Part shown: piece by piece, positions 8,480 to 18,291 of the stretch | Layout of the letters: each line of letters starts with the position of its first letter | How positions within the stretch are numbered: position 1 is the first letter of the stretch | The notes under the pieces: model-generated | Database searches by the model: none | Seen by the model: the letters and a program-made list of their open reading frames with translations, nothing else | Told to the model about the DNA's origin: nothing | Source of the DNA: Vicinamibacterales bacterium | Lineage (GTDB): Bacteria > Acidobacteriota > Vicinamibacteria > Vicinamibacterales > UBA8438 | Assembly (NCBI GenBank): GCA_958296065.1 | Contig: CATQHX010000029.1 | Location: forward strand, 1-64,000 | Direction of reading: 5' to 3' | DNA: 64,000 nt | Position numbers and translations under genes: made by a program

Positions 8480-9741
8480 AGAGGAAACATCTCCCGCACG
8501 CGTTCGAGCGCGCGCACCAGCGCGTCGATCTCCTCGCGCGTGTTGTACATGGCCACCGAGGCGCGGGCGGTGGCCGGCACGCCGAAGCGGTCCATGATCG
8601 GCTGTGTGCAGTGGTGGCCCGTCCGGACGGCGACCCCCTCGGTGTCGACGATGGTGCCGACGTCGTGCGGGTGCGCCTTCTTCATGACGAAGGCGAGGAT
8701 GCTCGCCTTCTCCTTCGCGGTCCCGATCAGCCGCAGCCCCTTGACCTCCGAGAGCGCCGCCGTGCCGTAGGCCAGCAGGTCCGCCTCGTGCGGGGCGATG
8801 GCCTCGAAGCCGACCCCCACCAGGTAGTCGACGGCCGCGCCGAGGCCGACCACCCCGGCGATGTGCGGCGTCCCCGCCTCGAACTTGTGGGGCAGATCGG
8901 CGTAGGTCGTCTTCTCGAACGTGACCGACCGGATCATGTCGCCGCCGCCCTGGTACGGCGGCATCCGCTCCAGCCACTCCTCGCGACCCCACAGAACGCC
9001 GATGCCCGTCGGGCCGTAGAGCTTGTGGCCGGTGAACGCGTAGAAGTCGCAGTCGAGCGCCTGCACGTCGACCGGCATGTGGTAGACGGCCTGCGATCCG
9101 TCGATGAGCACCGGCACGTCGCGGCGCTTCGCCATCGCGATGATCTCGCGCACCGGGTTGATCGTGCCCAGCGAGTTCGACAGGTGCACCACCGACACGA
9201 GCTTCGTGCGCGGCCCGAGCAGCCGCTCGAACTCGTCGAGCTGCAGCGTCCCGCTGTCGTCGATCGGCGCCACGCGGAGTTGCGCCCCGACCTGCTCGCA
9301 CAGAAGCTGCCACGGAACGATGTTCGAGTGGTGCTCCATATGGGTGATGAGGATCTCGTCACCCGGACCGACGTGCCGGCGGCCGAAGCTGTGCGCCACC
9401 AGGTTGATGCTCTCGGTCGAGCTGCGCGTGAAGACGATCTCGCGCGACGCGCGGGCGTTGACGAACCGCTGCACCTTGACGCGCGCCGCGTCGTAGGCGG
9501 CGGTCGCCTCCTCGCTCAGCGTATACACGCCCCGGTGGATGTTGGCGTTGCCGTCGCTGTAGTAGCGCGCGAGCGCGTCGAGCACCTGCCGCGGCTTCTG
9601 CGTGGTGGCCGCGTTGTCGAGGTAGACGAGCGGATGCTCGCGGATCCGCCGCGCCAGGATCGGAAAGTCCTGCCGGATGCGCTCGACGTCGAGCGTTGGC
9701 GGCGCCGGCACGGCGGCTTCAGCGAGTCTCAAGGCCGACAC
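8476..9741 (-). CDS. sufS: Cysteine desulfurase SufS
   Basis: This 421-residue group II cysteine desulfurase (NifS/SufS) is a PLP enzyme that strips sulfur from L-cysteine for Fe-S assembly. LDNAATTQKP near the N-terminus, ITHMEHHSN and the PLP lysine in FTGHKLYGP are all present. The catalytic cysteine sits in RTGHHCTQP, the short-loop form typical of SufS. It begins 3 bp after sufD ends and overlaps sufU by 4 bp, so it is firmly in the operon. Confidence 0.95.
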   Translation of the reverse strand: MSALRLAEAAVPAPPTLDVERIRQDFPILARRIREHPLVYLDNAATTQKPRQVLDALARYYSDGNANIHRGVYTLSEEATAAYDAARVKVQRFVNARASREIVFTRSSTESINLVAHSFGRRHVGPGDEILITHMEHHSNIVPWQLLCEQVGAQLRVAPIDDSGTLQLDEFERLLGPRTKLVSVVHLSNSLGTINPVREIIAMAKRRDVPVLIDGSQAVYHMPVDVQALDCDFYAFTGHKLYGPTGIGVLWGREEWLERMPPYQGGGDMIRSVTFEKTTYADLPHKFEAGTPHIAGVVGLGAAVDYLVGVGFEAIAPHEADLLAYGTAALSEVKGLRLIGTAKEKASILAFVMKKAHPHDVGTIVDTEGVAVRTGHHCTQPIMDRFGVPATARASVAMYNTREEIDALVRALERVREMFPL

Positions 9742-9744
9742 CCT

Positions 9745-11097
9745 TCAGCCCTCCACATGGAACGAACCTCCACCCGATCCGGGCAGTTGCGCCAGCAGGA
9801 GCTCGTCGAGCTGATCGCGGATCGGCTCGATGGCGATGTGGTTCAGCAGGTCGCCGGCGAAGGCGTGGATGAGGACGCTGCGCGCCTGCTCCAGCCCCAG
9901 CCCGCGGGCGCGCAGGTAGAAGAGCGCGTCCTCGTCGAGCTGCCCCACCGTGGCGCCGTGCGTGCACTTGACGTCGTCCGCGAAGATCTCCAGCTCCGGC
10001 TTCGTGTTGATCTGCGCGTCCTCGGAGAGCAACAGCGCCTTGTTGGTCTGCTTCGCGTCGGTCTTCTGGGCGTCGATGGCGACGATGATCTTGCCGTTGA
10101 AGACGGCACGGGCCTCGCCGTCCAGGACCCCCTTGTAGAGCTCGTGGCTCGAGCAGTGCGGCTGCGCGTGGTGAATCGTCGTGTGGTTGTCGACCAGCCG
10201 GCGGCCGTTCGCCAGGTAGAGGCCGTTGAGGGTGCACTCCACCCCTTCGCCGTCGAGCAGCGCCAGCGCGTCGTTGCGCACGATGGCGCCGCCGAGGGTG
10301 ACCGCGTGCGACGAGAAGTTCGCCGCCCGGCTGAGCCGGACGTGCATCGCGCCGATGTGGTACGCCGAAAGACTCTCGCGCACCAGCTTGTAGTGGTCCA
10401 CCACCGCGCTCGGCCCGGCGATGACCTCCGTCACGGTATTCGTGAGGTAAGGGGAATCGCCGCCGCCATAGCTCTCCACCACTCGCACCTGTGCGTTCTC
10501 GCCGATGACGAGCAGCACCCGCGGATGCGTCATCACCGGCTCGCCACCGGGAGGCGGCGACGTGATGAACAGCAACTGGATCGGCTCCTCGACCACCGTG
10601 TTGGCCGGCACCCGCACGACCGCGCCGTCGTGAAGGAGCGCGGTATTGAGCGCGGTGAACGCCTCGTTCTCGATGCCGGCGCCGGAAGCGAGGTGCGACT
10701 CGACCGCCGTCCGGGTATCGTTCGCGTCCGCCGCGAGCACGTCCGCCAGGCTCAACACCTCGACGCCGGCCGGCAGCGCGGAAACGTCCGAGGCCGGGGC
10801 CACGTAGCGGCCGTTGACGAACGTCAGCCCGGCCCCGACGCCCGGCAGGGCGTGCGGCGCCGTATCCGCCTTCGCGGCCTCGCGCTCGGCCGGGGCGGCC
10901 AGGGTGAAGGCCGTGCTGGCGATCGGCGCGACGTTGGTGAACCGCCACGCCTCCAGCCGCGTGGTGGGTACCCCGAGCGCGGTAAAGCGTTCGAATGCGC
11001 GGCGACGCAGATCGACGACCGAGTCGGGCGCGGGCGCGGTGCGGCGCACCGCCTCGAAGGCGTCGGCGCAGGCGTCGGCAGGAGCGAGTGTCGTCAT
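9745..11097 (-). CDS. sufD: Fe-S cluster assembly protein SufD
   Basis: This 450-residue SufB/SufD-family protein pairs with SufB and SufC to form the SufBC2D scaffold. It has the right-handed beta-helix core seen in the family, ending in the conserved DDVKCTHGATVGQLDEDALFY block and the LNHIAIEPIRDQL tail. The ATG at 11097 was chosen over upstream positions that run into sufC. Order B-C-D-S-U-T is the canonical arrangement. Confidence 0.93.
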   Translation of the reverse strand: MTTLAPADACADAFEAVRRTAPAPDSVVDLRRRAFERFTALGVPTTRLEAWRFTNVAPIASTAFTLAAPAEREAAKADTAPHALPGVGAGLTFVNGRYVAPASDVSALPAGVEVLSLADVLAADANDTRTAVESHLASGAGIENEAFTALNTALLHDGAVVRVPANTVVEEPIQLLFITSPPPGGEPVMTHPRVLLVIGENAQVRVVESYGGGDSPYLTNTVTEVIAGPSAVVDHYKLVRESLSAYHIGAMHVRLSRAANFSSHAVTLGGAIVRNDALALLDGEGVECTLNGLYLANGRRLVDNHTTIHHAQPHCSSHELYKGVLDGEARAVFNGKIIVAIDAQKTDAKQTNKALLLSEDAQINTKPELEIFADDVKCTHGATVGQLDEDALFYLRARGLGLEQARSVLIHAFAGDLLNHIAIEPIRDQLDELLLAQLPGSGGGSFHVEG

Positions 11098-11107
11098 CGG
11101 CACCCCG

Positions 11108-11869
<762 letters not shown>

Positions 11870-11943
11870 TGCTGTCTTGACGTTCCTTCCCTGACCGCGC
11901 CGCCGCGGGCTCGAAAACCCGTAGCGGGTTCAACACGGACTTC

Positions 11944-13386
11944 CTATCCGACGCTGCCCTCGAGGCTGACGCCGAGCAGCTTCTGCGCCTCTACCGCGAA
12001 CTCCATCGGCAGCTCGCGGAAGACCTCCTTGCAGAACCCGTTGACGATCATGTTGACCGCGTCCTCGGTCGACAGGCCGCGCTGGCGGCAATAGAAGATC
12101 TGGTCCTCGCCGATCTTCGAGGTCGACGCCTCGTGCTCGACCTGCGACGACGTGTTGCGCACCTCCAGGTAGGGGAAGGTGTGCGCGCCGCACTTGTCGC
12201 CGATCAACAGCGAGTCGCACTGCGAGAAGTTCCGGGCTCCCTTGGCGTTCTTGCCGATCCGCACGAGGCCGCGGTAGGTGTTCTGGCCCTTGCCGGCCGA
12301 GATGCCCTTCGAGATGATGGTGCTCCGCGTGTTCTTCCCGAGGTGCAGCATCTTCGTGCCGGTGTCGGCCTGCTGGTAGTTGTTGGTGACGGCGACGGAA
12401 TAGAACTCGCCGACCGAGTTGTCCCCCTGCAGGATGCAGCTCGGGTACTTCCAGGTGATGGCCGAGCCGGTCTCCACCTGCGTCCAGGTGATCTTGGCGT
12501 TCGTCGACGCCTTCCCGCGCTTGGTGACGAAGTTGTAGATGCCGCCCTTGCCGTTCTTGTCTCCGGGATACCAGTTCTGGACGGTCGAGTACTTGATGGT
12601 CGCGTCGTCGAGGGCCACCAGCTCGACCACCGCCGCGTGAAGCTGGTTCTCGTCGCGCATCGGGGCCGTGCAGCCCTCGAGATAGCTCACCGTCGCGCCC
12701 TCGTCGGCCACCAGCAGCGTCCGCTCGAACTGGCCGGTCTGCGCCGCATTGATGCGGAAGTAGGTCGACAGCTCCATCGGGCACTTCACGCCCTTCGGGA
12801 TGTAGGCGAACGAACCGTCGGAGAAGACCGCCGAGTTGAGCGCGGCGTAGAAGTTGTCGGACGCCGGCACCACCGATCCGAGGTACTTCCGGACCAGCTC
12901 GGGATGGTCCCGCACCGCCTCGGAGAACGAGCAGAAGACGATCCCGAGCTCGGCCAGCTTGTCCTTGAAGGTGGTCGCGACCGACACCGAGTCGAACACC
13001 GCGTCGACCGCCACCCCGGCCATCACCTTCTGCTCCTCGATCGGCACGCCGAGCTTGTCGAAGGTCGCCTTGATCTCCGGATCGAGGTCGTCGAGGCTCT
13101 CCAGCTTCGGCTTCTGCTTGGGGGCGGAGTAGTAGATGATGTCCTGGAAGTCGACCGGCGGGAAGTGCACGTTGTGCCATTGCGGCGCGGTCATCGTCTG
13201 CCAGAAGCGGAACGCCTTCAGCCGCCACTCCAGCAGCCACTCCGGCTCGCCCTTCTTGGCCGAGATGATCCGGATGATCCCCTCGTTCAGCCCCGGCGGC
13301 ACCGCCTCGGCGTCGACATCGGTGACGAAGCCGTACTTGTAGTCCTGATTCGCAAGCTGCTCGATGTTGTCGGTCGAGGTCGCCAT
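11944..13386 (-). CDS. sufB: Fe-S cluster assembly protein SufB
   Basis: This 480-residue scaffold subunit is the first gene of the operon. Family blocks visible include [48 protein letters not shown] and [17 protein letters not shown]. The ATG at 13386 is preceded by GGGAG eight bases upstream. An earlier in-frame ATG at 13464 lies within the putative operator/promoter and is rejected. Confidence 0.95.
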   Translation of the reverse strand: MATSTDNIEQLANQDYKYGFVTDVDAEAVPPGLNEGIIRIISAKKGEPEWLLEWRLKAFRFWQTMTAPQWHNVHFPPVDFQDIIYYSAPKQKPKLESLDDLDPEIKATFDKLGVPIEEQKVMAGVAVDAVFDSVSVATTFKDKLAELGIVFCSFSEAVRDHPELVRKYLGSVVPASDNFYAALNSAVFSDGSFAYIPKGVKCPMELSTYFRINAAQTGQFERTLLVADEGATVSYLEGCTAPMRDENQLHAAVVELVALDDATIKYSTVQNWYPGDKNGKGGIYNFVTKRGKASTNAKITWTQVETGSAITWKYPSCILQGDNSVGEFYSVAVTNNYQQADTGTKMLHLGKNTRSTIISKGISAGKGQNTYRGLVRIGKNAKGARNFSQCDSLLIGDKCGAHTFPYLEVRNTSSQVEHEASTSKIGEDQIFYCRQRGLSTEDAVNMIVNGFCKEVFRELPMEFAVEAQKLLGVSLEGSVG

Positions 13387-13462
13387 GACGCCTGCTCCCG
13401 GTCTACGCGACACCTCCGGCCGGCCTGGGCCTCCGGAGAGTCGCGGTCGATAGTCGATCCGC

Positions 13463-13487
13463 ATTCCCGACCAGAATGGTCGGATAT
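13463..13487. promoter_or_regulatory. IscR/Rrf2-like operator upstream of the suf operon
   Basis: A 25-bp element 77 bp before the sufB start has the perfect inverted core CCGACCAGAATGGTCGG (13467-13483) with A/T-rich outer positions. Compared from memory with the E. coli IscR type-1 consensus (ATASYYGACTRDWWYAGTCRRSTAT), I count 21 of 25 positions compatible. A possible -10 for the operon (TAAAAT, minus strand, 13492-13497) lies immediately upstream, so a bound repressor would block transcription start. No Rrf2-family gene is present in the window. Confidence 0.55.
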
Positions 13488-13584
13488 CTGGATTTTACCG
13501 AATCGGCGGGCGTGCACGCAACCGGCGCACGGGCGCCGGGAGCGGAACGCCCCCAGCGCAAGCTGCGACACGTCGACACCACGA

Positions 13585-15561
13585 CTATCGCCGAGCCGCC
13601 CGTATCGTCTCCAGCTCTCGAACGAACCGTGCCTCGGCCGGCAGGTGCTCGATCGCCTTGCGATAGGCATCCTCGACTTCTCGGAACGGCGCCCGCAGCC
13701 GGTTGAGCGTGCGCGCAAGCTCCCTCCACGCCCAACCGTGGCGGGTCGGCGACGCATCGAGCTGGATGACCCGCTCCAGCAACGTCCGGGCTTCGGTCAG
13801 AAAACGGCGATTCGATTCGCGATGGCGGCGCCGGTAGGCTTCGGTCGCCAGCCAGAGCTTGGTCTGTGCGAACTCGTGCAGTGCGCGCGGGTCGGCGTAG
13901 ATGGCGTCTCCGGCGCGCTCGAAGTAACGGTGCGCGGTGTGGGAGTCTCTCAGACGCCGGGCCAGTATCGCGGCATCGATGGCATCCTGACCGAACATCA
14001 TGGGCCGGTTGCGCTTGAGCAGTTCCTGTGCCTTCCGCTCGTCGCCGGCCTCCAGCAGAACGTCGACCAGCGTGTTCGCAACGTGGGAGACCGCGCCCGG
14101 TGGTCCTTGCACCTCGAAGGTCTTCAAGACCTCCTCGGCACGCCCGATCTCGCCTCGCTGTCCACAAGAACGGATCATCTCCCGCGCGAGGATCGCCGAG
14201 GCGGGGTTCGACGCCCACGCCGACTCGATGCGGCGAACGGCTTCCTCGTCTTCGCCCAGCGCCCGCAGATGAGCCACGTCTCGGAGCGCAGACAACGCTC
14301 CGTATTCCGGGTGCGCCGGCAGCGTGGCCTGAAAGAACGTCCGCTGCTCGTCGAAGTCGAAACTTGGGACCGGAGATCCGTTCTCCTCCATCGCCCTGAA
14401 CACCTTCGGCAACCCGGAGAGCCTTCCCTCCGCAAGTCCGAGCTCCTTCAGGAACTCGCCGATGCGTCGATTGCGGGCGGGCGCGGCTCGAACTTGCGCG
14501 TTCGCGACCAGATGCCGGTGCTCGATGCCGGGAACCGGCCCGGGATAGCTGATGACCTCGACCCGGCTCGGATAGAGATAGACCTTGGTCGGCTCGGGTT
14601 GATCGACATCGTATCCACGGTGATACATCGCGTTGACGAGGGTCTCCCGCAGGGCCGGCAGGGGATAGCTGACCCAGCCGCGAACCTGGCTGCGGTCCGG
14701 CTGTTTCTGCAAATGAGACGTCGAGAGATTCTCGAGGTGATTCAGGCAGCCGCGAATCTGATCCGCAAGGGCTCCCCCGAAGACACGCTCCTCCTGCACG
14801 TCTCCGGCCCGGTCCGCGGCGAATTGCACGACCTCGATGCGGGCGCCCCGAAACCACTCCACCGGCTCGCTGGAGAAGAACAGGAGACCCGCGTTCCGGG
14901 GAACCTCGTGATCGTTGACCCGCGCGGTGATCCGCATGCGCCGATACACATCGCGAGCGTCCGGTTCGTCGAGCAGCCCGCTGTCGACATCGCGCAGGTA
15001 TTCGCGAACCTTGGCCTCGCGAAGGTCCTCGACGCGGGCGTCCGACGCCCGGCGATCGTCCCAGGGAACGCGGGCCGTTTGCTGAACGAGCCGCCGGAGC
15101 ATGTCGCCGCGCTGCTCCGCGTCGACGGTAGAGGAGCCGACCCGGACCCAGTACCGGCCGGGCCCACCACCGTCGCCGGGTGCGCGATGCGGTCGCATCT
15201 CGCTGGCGGGGGCCCAAACGACCAGCAGGAGCCGGTCGTCCACCCTCTCGGGCGACAGGATGGGAGGATAGTGCGGGTCCAGGCGGTTGCAGTGGCCGCG
15301 GATCCACTGCTGCGCTGCCTCTACCTGCTCGGCGGAGAGGCCGGCTGGCGGAAGCACCGCCCGTCCGTCCAGCTCCCCCACACCGATGACGATGTAGCCG
15401 CCGTTCAGGTTGTGGTAGTCGTTCGCGAACGCGCAGATCGTCCGCAGCACCTGGACGCCGGTGGTGTCCGGATCCCACGACGCCTTGAACTCGACGCGCT
15501 CCGACTCCACGCCCCGGCAGCGCAGGAGTGCGTCGAGGTTGATCGGGAGGATCCGGCTCAT
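13585..15561 (-). CDS. AlbA_2/Schlafen-type ATPase regulator with helical-repeat C-terminus
   Basis: In this 658-residue protein, residues ~15-140 resemble the AlbA_2 (Schlafen-like) nucleic-acid-binding domain (ESERVEFKASWD, then GGYIVIGVGE). Residues ~200-390 resemble the RecG-related region with a GHKL-like ATPase motif (LRETLVNAMYHRGYD, EVISYPGPVPG, NRRIGEFLKELGLAEG). The last ~230 residues are helical and TPR-like (VANTLVDVLLEAGDERKAQELL and similar), an addition the usual proteins of this class lack. It could be a transcriptional regulator or an RNA/DNA-binding stress or defence protein. The gene stands alone; the symporter 59 bp downstream is on the same strand. Confidence 0.65.
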   Translation of the reverse strand: MSRILPINLDALLRCRGVESERVEFKASWDPDTTGVQVLRTICAFANDYHNLNGGYIVIGVGELDGRAVLPPAGLSAEQVEAAQQWIRGHCNRLDPHYPPILSPERVDDRLLLVVWAPASEMRPHRAPGDGGGPGRYWVRVGSSTVDAEQRGDMLRRLVQQTARVPWDDRRASDARVEDLREAKVREYLRDVDSGLLDEPDARDVYRRMRITARVNDHEVPRNAGLLFFSSEPVEWFRGARIEVVQFAADRAGDVQEERVFGGALADQIRGCLNHLENLSTSHLQKQPDRSQVRGWVSYPLPALRETLVNAMYHRGYDVDQPEPTKVYLYPSRVEVISYPGPVPGIEHRHLVANAQVRAAPARNRRIGEFLKELGLAEGRLSGLPKVFRAMEENGSPVPSFDFDEQRTFFQATLPAHPEYGALSALRDVAHLRALGEDEEAVRRIESAWASNPASAILAREMIRSCGQRGEIGRAEEVLKTFEVQGPPGAVSHVANTLVDVLLEAGDERKAQELLKRNRPMMFGQDAIDAAILARRLRDSHTAHRYFERAGDAIYADPRALHEFAQTKLWLATEAYRRRHRESNRRFLTEARTLLERVIQLDASPTRHGWAWRELARTLNRLRAPFREVEDAYRKAIEHLPAEARFVRELETIRAARR

Positions 15562-15568
15562 CGATGCA

Positions 15569-15574
15569 ATTATC
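15569..15574 (-). promoter_or_regulatory. -10-like hexamer GATAAT, leaderless start
   Basis: GATAAT ends 7 nt before the ATG of the AlbA_2/Schlafen-type gene and no ribosome-binding sequence lies between them. Transcription from it would begin at or next to the start codon. No good -35 hexamer is visible. Confidence 0.45.
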
Positions 15575-15620
15575 GGTCACCGGAACCGTGCCCGGGATCC
15601 GTCTGCGCCCGCGAGGACCG

Positions 15621-17306
15621 CTACGCAGCCGGCCGGCCGAACGTGCTCACCCAGCCGATCAGGCAGACCGCGGCGACGCCGACCAGGTTGTGCCACATGA
15701 ACGACACGTCGGTGAACGTCGCCACCACGGCGACCGACGCCATGCCGCCGATCAGGCCCCAGAACGCACCGCCGGCCGTAGAGCGTCGCATCCCCACCGC
15801 GAGCACGAAGACCCCGAGGAGGGAACCGTAGAAGAACGAGCCGAAGCGGTTGACCACCTCGATCAACGAGCCGAGGTTGGCGGCGTAGAGCGCCGTGATG
15901 GCAGCGAAGATTCCCCAGAAGGCGGTGGCCGCCTTCGACACGAGGAGGTAATGCGCGTCGGAGGCGCCCGGCCGGAAGTGGCGGCGGTAGAAGTCGATGG
16001 TGCTGGCCGCCGACAGCGCGTTGAGCTCGGCCGCGATGCTCGACATCGCCGCCGCGAAGATGGCCGCGATCAACAGCCCGACCAGCCCGACCGGAAGGTG
16101 CGTCGTGATGAAGGTCGGAAAGACGTAGTTGACGTCGCTGTAGGCGGCGTCCCCCGTCACGTCGCGCACCAGGTCTCGCGCGCGCTCCCGGACGTCGCCG
16201 ACGCGCCGATCGCTCTCGACGAACGCCGCGGTGGCCGACCGCGCCCCCTCGATGTCGCCCGCCTGCCGCTGCGCGACCACCGCCGCGGCGTCGGCCCGCC
16301 GGTCGGCATGGGCGGCCCGGAACTCGTCGTCGAGGGCTTGGTACTCGCCCGACCGACCGCTCGCCTCCACCGCGGCCTCGTGCGAAGTGTTGAAGAGCAT
16401 CGGCGGTTCGGTGAACAGGTAGAAGCAGAAAACGAGCACGCCCATCGTCAGGATGAGCACCTGCAGCGGAATCTTGGCGAACGCGCTCATCATCAGCGAC
16501 TGGCGCCCGGCGTCCACCGACTTCGCGGTCAGGTAGCGCTGGACCTGGCTCTGGTCGCAGCCGAAGTAGCCGAGCATCAGGAACAGCCCGCCGATGAGGC
16601 CCGACCAGAAGGTGTAGGTCTCGTTGAGATCGAAGGTGAAGTCGATCGCCTGCAGCCGGCCGGTAGCGCCGGCGACGTGCAGCGCCGGCTCCAGCCCGAT
16701 GTCGTCCGGCAGCCCGACGATGAGTGCGGTCACCGCCGCCGTGACGCCGACCATGATCACCACCATCTGCTTGACGTCGGCCCACGTCACCGCCTGCACG
16801 CCGCCGAGCATCGTGTAGAGGGTCGTCGGAATGCCGATGGCCAGAATCGTGAGCGGCAGGCTCCAGTCGAGGACGATGGACAGGATGACGGCCGGCGCCG
16901 CGATGATCACCCCCGCGCCGAGGCCGCGCGAGACCAGAAACAGCAGGCTCGTCAGCGCGCGCGTGCGCGCGTCGAAGCGCCGCTCCAGGTACTCGTAGGC
17001 GGTGAACACCCGCGCCCGGTGGAAGAAGGGCACGAGCGTCACCGACAGGATGATCATCGCCAGCGGCAGCCCGAAGTAGAACTGCACGAAGCGGATGCCG
17101 TCGTCGTAGCCCTGCCCGGTGGTGCCGACCAGGGTGATGGCGCTCATCTGGGTCGCCATCACGGAGAGACCGACCGCCCACCAGGGCAGCGACCGCGACG
17201 CCAGGAAGTAGCCGTCGACGGCGCCCGTTCCCCTGGCGCGCTTCACCCCGTCGTAGAGGATCCAGGCGAGATAGGCGACGATGATCGTCCAGTCGATGAG
17301 GTGCAT
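15621..17306 (-). CDS. Sodium:solute symporter (SSS family)
   Basis: This 561-residue inner-membrane protein has about 13 hydrophobic segments and SSS landmarks: an N-terminal [13 protein letters not shown] helix, [36 protein letters not shown] and [19 protein letters not shown] near the ninth helix (Na+ site). Substrate is unclear; sugar, amino-acid and carboxylate transporters share this fold. An unusual charged, Ala/Arg/Asp-rich soluble insertion of about 95 residues lies between two helices in the middle of the protein (roughly residues 310-400). A 28-residue membrane protein precedes it by 21 bp. Confidence 0.87.
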   Translation of the reverse strand: MHLIDWTIIVAYLAWILYDGVKRARGTGAVDGYFLASRSLPWWAVGLSVMATQMSAITLVGTTGQGYDDGIRFVQFYFGLPLAMIILSVTLVPFFHRARVFTAYEYLERRFDARTRALTSLLFLVSRGLGAGVIIAAPAVILSIVLDWSLPLTILAIGIPTTLYTMLGGVQAVTWADVKQMVVIMVGVTAAVTALIVGLPDDIGLEPALHVAGATGRLQAIDFTFDLNETYTFWSGLIGGLFLMLGYFGCDQSQVQRYLTAKSVDAGRQSLMMSAFAKIPLQVLILTMGVLVFCFYLFTEPPMLFNTSHEAAVEASGRSGEYQALDDEFRAAHADRRADAAAVVAQRQAGDIEGARSATAAFVESDRRVGDVRERARDLVRDVTGDAAYSDVNYVFPTFITTHLPVGLVGLLIAAIFAAAMSSIAAELNALSAASTIDFYRRHFRPGASDAHYLLVSKAATAFWGIFAAITALYAANLGSLIEVVNRFGSFFYGSLLGVFVLAVGMRRSTAGGAFWGLIGGMASVAVVATFTDVSFMWHNLVGVAAVCLIGWVSTFGRPAA

Positions 17307-17327
17307 CGGAAGGCTCGGAAGCCGCGC

Positions 17328-17414
17328 TCACGCGGCGAAGTGGCGCGAGAGGAGCCACAGCGCCGCCAGCACCACGATCTCCACGACGACGACCGCGACG
17401 TAGGTGCGGGTCAC
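17328..17414 (-). CDS. 28-residue symporter-associated single-span membrane protein
   Basis: The protein begins at GTG 17414 (VTRTYVAVVVVEIVVLAALW, then LLSRHFAA) and is one hydrophobic helix with a positive C-terminal end. Similar tiny proteins are encoded beside SSS symporters and are annotated as symporter small accessory proteins, from memory. A TATACT -10-like hexamer ends 6 nt before the GTG, which supports this start over a longer frame reaching 17531. It precedes the symporter by 21 bp and is presumably co-transcribed. Confidence 0.6.
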   Translation of the reverse strand: MTRTYVAVVVVEIVVLAALWLLSRHFAA

Positions 17415-17420
17415 CGAGCG

Positions 17421-17426
17421 AGTATA
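17421..17426 (-). promoter_or_regulatory. -10-like hexamer TATACT for the symporter unit
   Basis: TATACT on the minus strand ends 6 nt before the GTG of the 28-residue membrane protein. Initiation from it would give an essentially leaderless mRNA that carries both the small protein and the symporter. Confidence 0.45.
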
Positions 17427-17565
17427 GCGGGGGACGCTACCGGTCGAGCGATCACCAACCCTCCGGAGACCGGAGCGCGGCCCGGCGAACGGCCGCCACG
17501 CCAACGTGTAACTCGCCGCGGACCCGCGCAACGTGCGTCACGCTCTCCCAACGGCAACGATCATG

Positions 17566-18291
17566 TCAATTCGCCACGACGGCTGGCATCTGATCCCAGG
17601 TTCGGCCGTCCAGCATGCGGCCTGCGCGCTTCTTGAACACGCCTCCCCACTGCTTGAAGAAGAACGGCACGTTGTCTCGCACGCACCCGTCCCGGATCTC
17701 TCTGACCCATTCAGCCTGTATCGGTCGGGCGCCGGGTCCCGATTCGCCGCCGACGATCACCCAGTCGATGCCCCTCAAGTCCAGACCGGGCAACGGCCCC
17801 AGCAGAGGCTCCAGCGACAGGAATCTCGTTCGGGCGCCGGATCTCGCGAGCATTGCCTGACGACCGAGCCATCTGTCCGATTCAATACTCACACCGAGCC
17901 AGATGTTCGGTGTCCAGCGGATCCGCCCCTCAAGCAGCCTGACACGATCCGGCCGTTTTGTCAGTACCTGAAAGGTGTGCTGATTCGCCCGATTCATGAC
18001 CGCGAACACCGCTTCGATGAACCTTGCCGGCACAGAACTGTGGAAGAGATCGGACATCGAGTTGACGAATACCAGCCGCGGTTGCCTCCATCGCAACGGT
18101 TCTTCGAGTGCGGCCTCGTGAACCGCGACGTCGAAACCGCGCCGGTACTTGCCAAGGCCCATCGCCTGCAGCCGCATCGCCATTCGCTCGGCATAGCAAT
18201 GCCCGCACCCCGGGCTGATCTTCGAGCACCCGGTAACGGGGTTCCACGTCGTCTCGGTCCATTCGATACCCGAGTGCATGGACATGATCAC
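17566..18291 (-). CDS. DUF5131 / phage Gp37-Gp68 family three-Cys-motif protein
   Basis: This is a 241-residue protein. Its N-terminal motif NPVTGCSKISPGCGHCYAE has cysteines spaced Cx6CxxC, the 'three-Cys motif', probably an Fe-S or zinc site as in radical-SAM-like proteins. Other blocks: VFVNSMSDLFH, FQVLTKRPDR, NIWLGVSIES, DWVIVGGESGPGARP and FFFKQWGG, all typical of the family. Homologues occur in phages and mobile elements; biochemical role unknown. The GTG start at 18291 overlaps the tcmP stop (GTGA); internal ATGs at 18285 and 18279 are alternatives. It works, by inference, with the TcmP partner encoded immediately upstream. Confidence 0.85.
   Translation of the reverse strand: MIMSMHSGIEWTETTWNPVTGCSKISPGCGHCYAERMAMRLQAMGLGKYRRGFDVAVHEAALEEPLRWRQPRLVFVNSMSDLFHSSVPARFIEAVFAVMNRANQHTFQVLTKRPDRVRLLEGRIRWTPNIWLGVSIESDRWLGRQAMLARSGARTRFLSLEPLLGPLPGLDLRGIDWVIVGGESGPGARPIQAEWVREIRDGCVRDNVPFFFKQWGGVFKKRAGRMLDGRTWDQMPAVVAN

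Noticed and set aside
12133..15831. 1,232-codon plus-strand frame across the suf promoter and the AlbA gene
   Set aside because: It crosses sufB and the AlbA-type gene in antisense and has shadow composition rich in Arg, Val, Asp and His.
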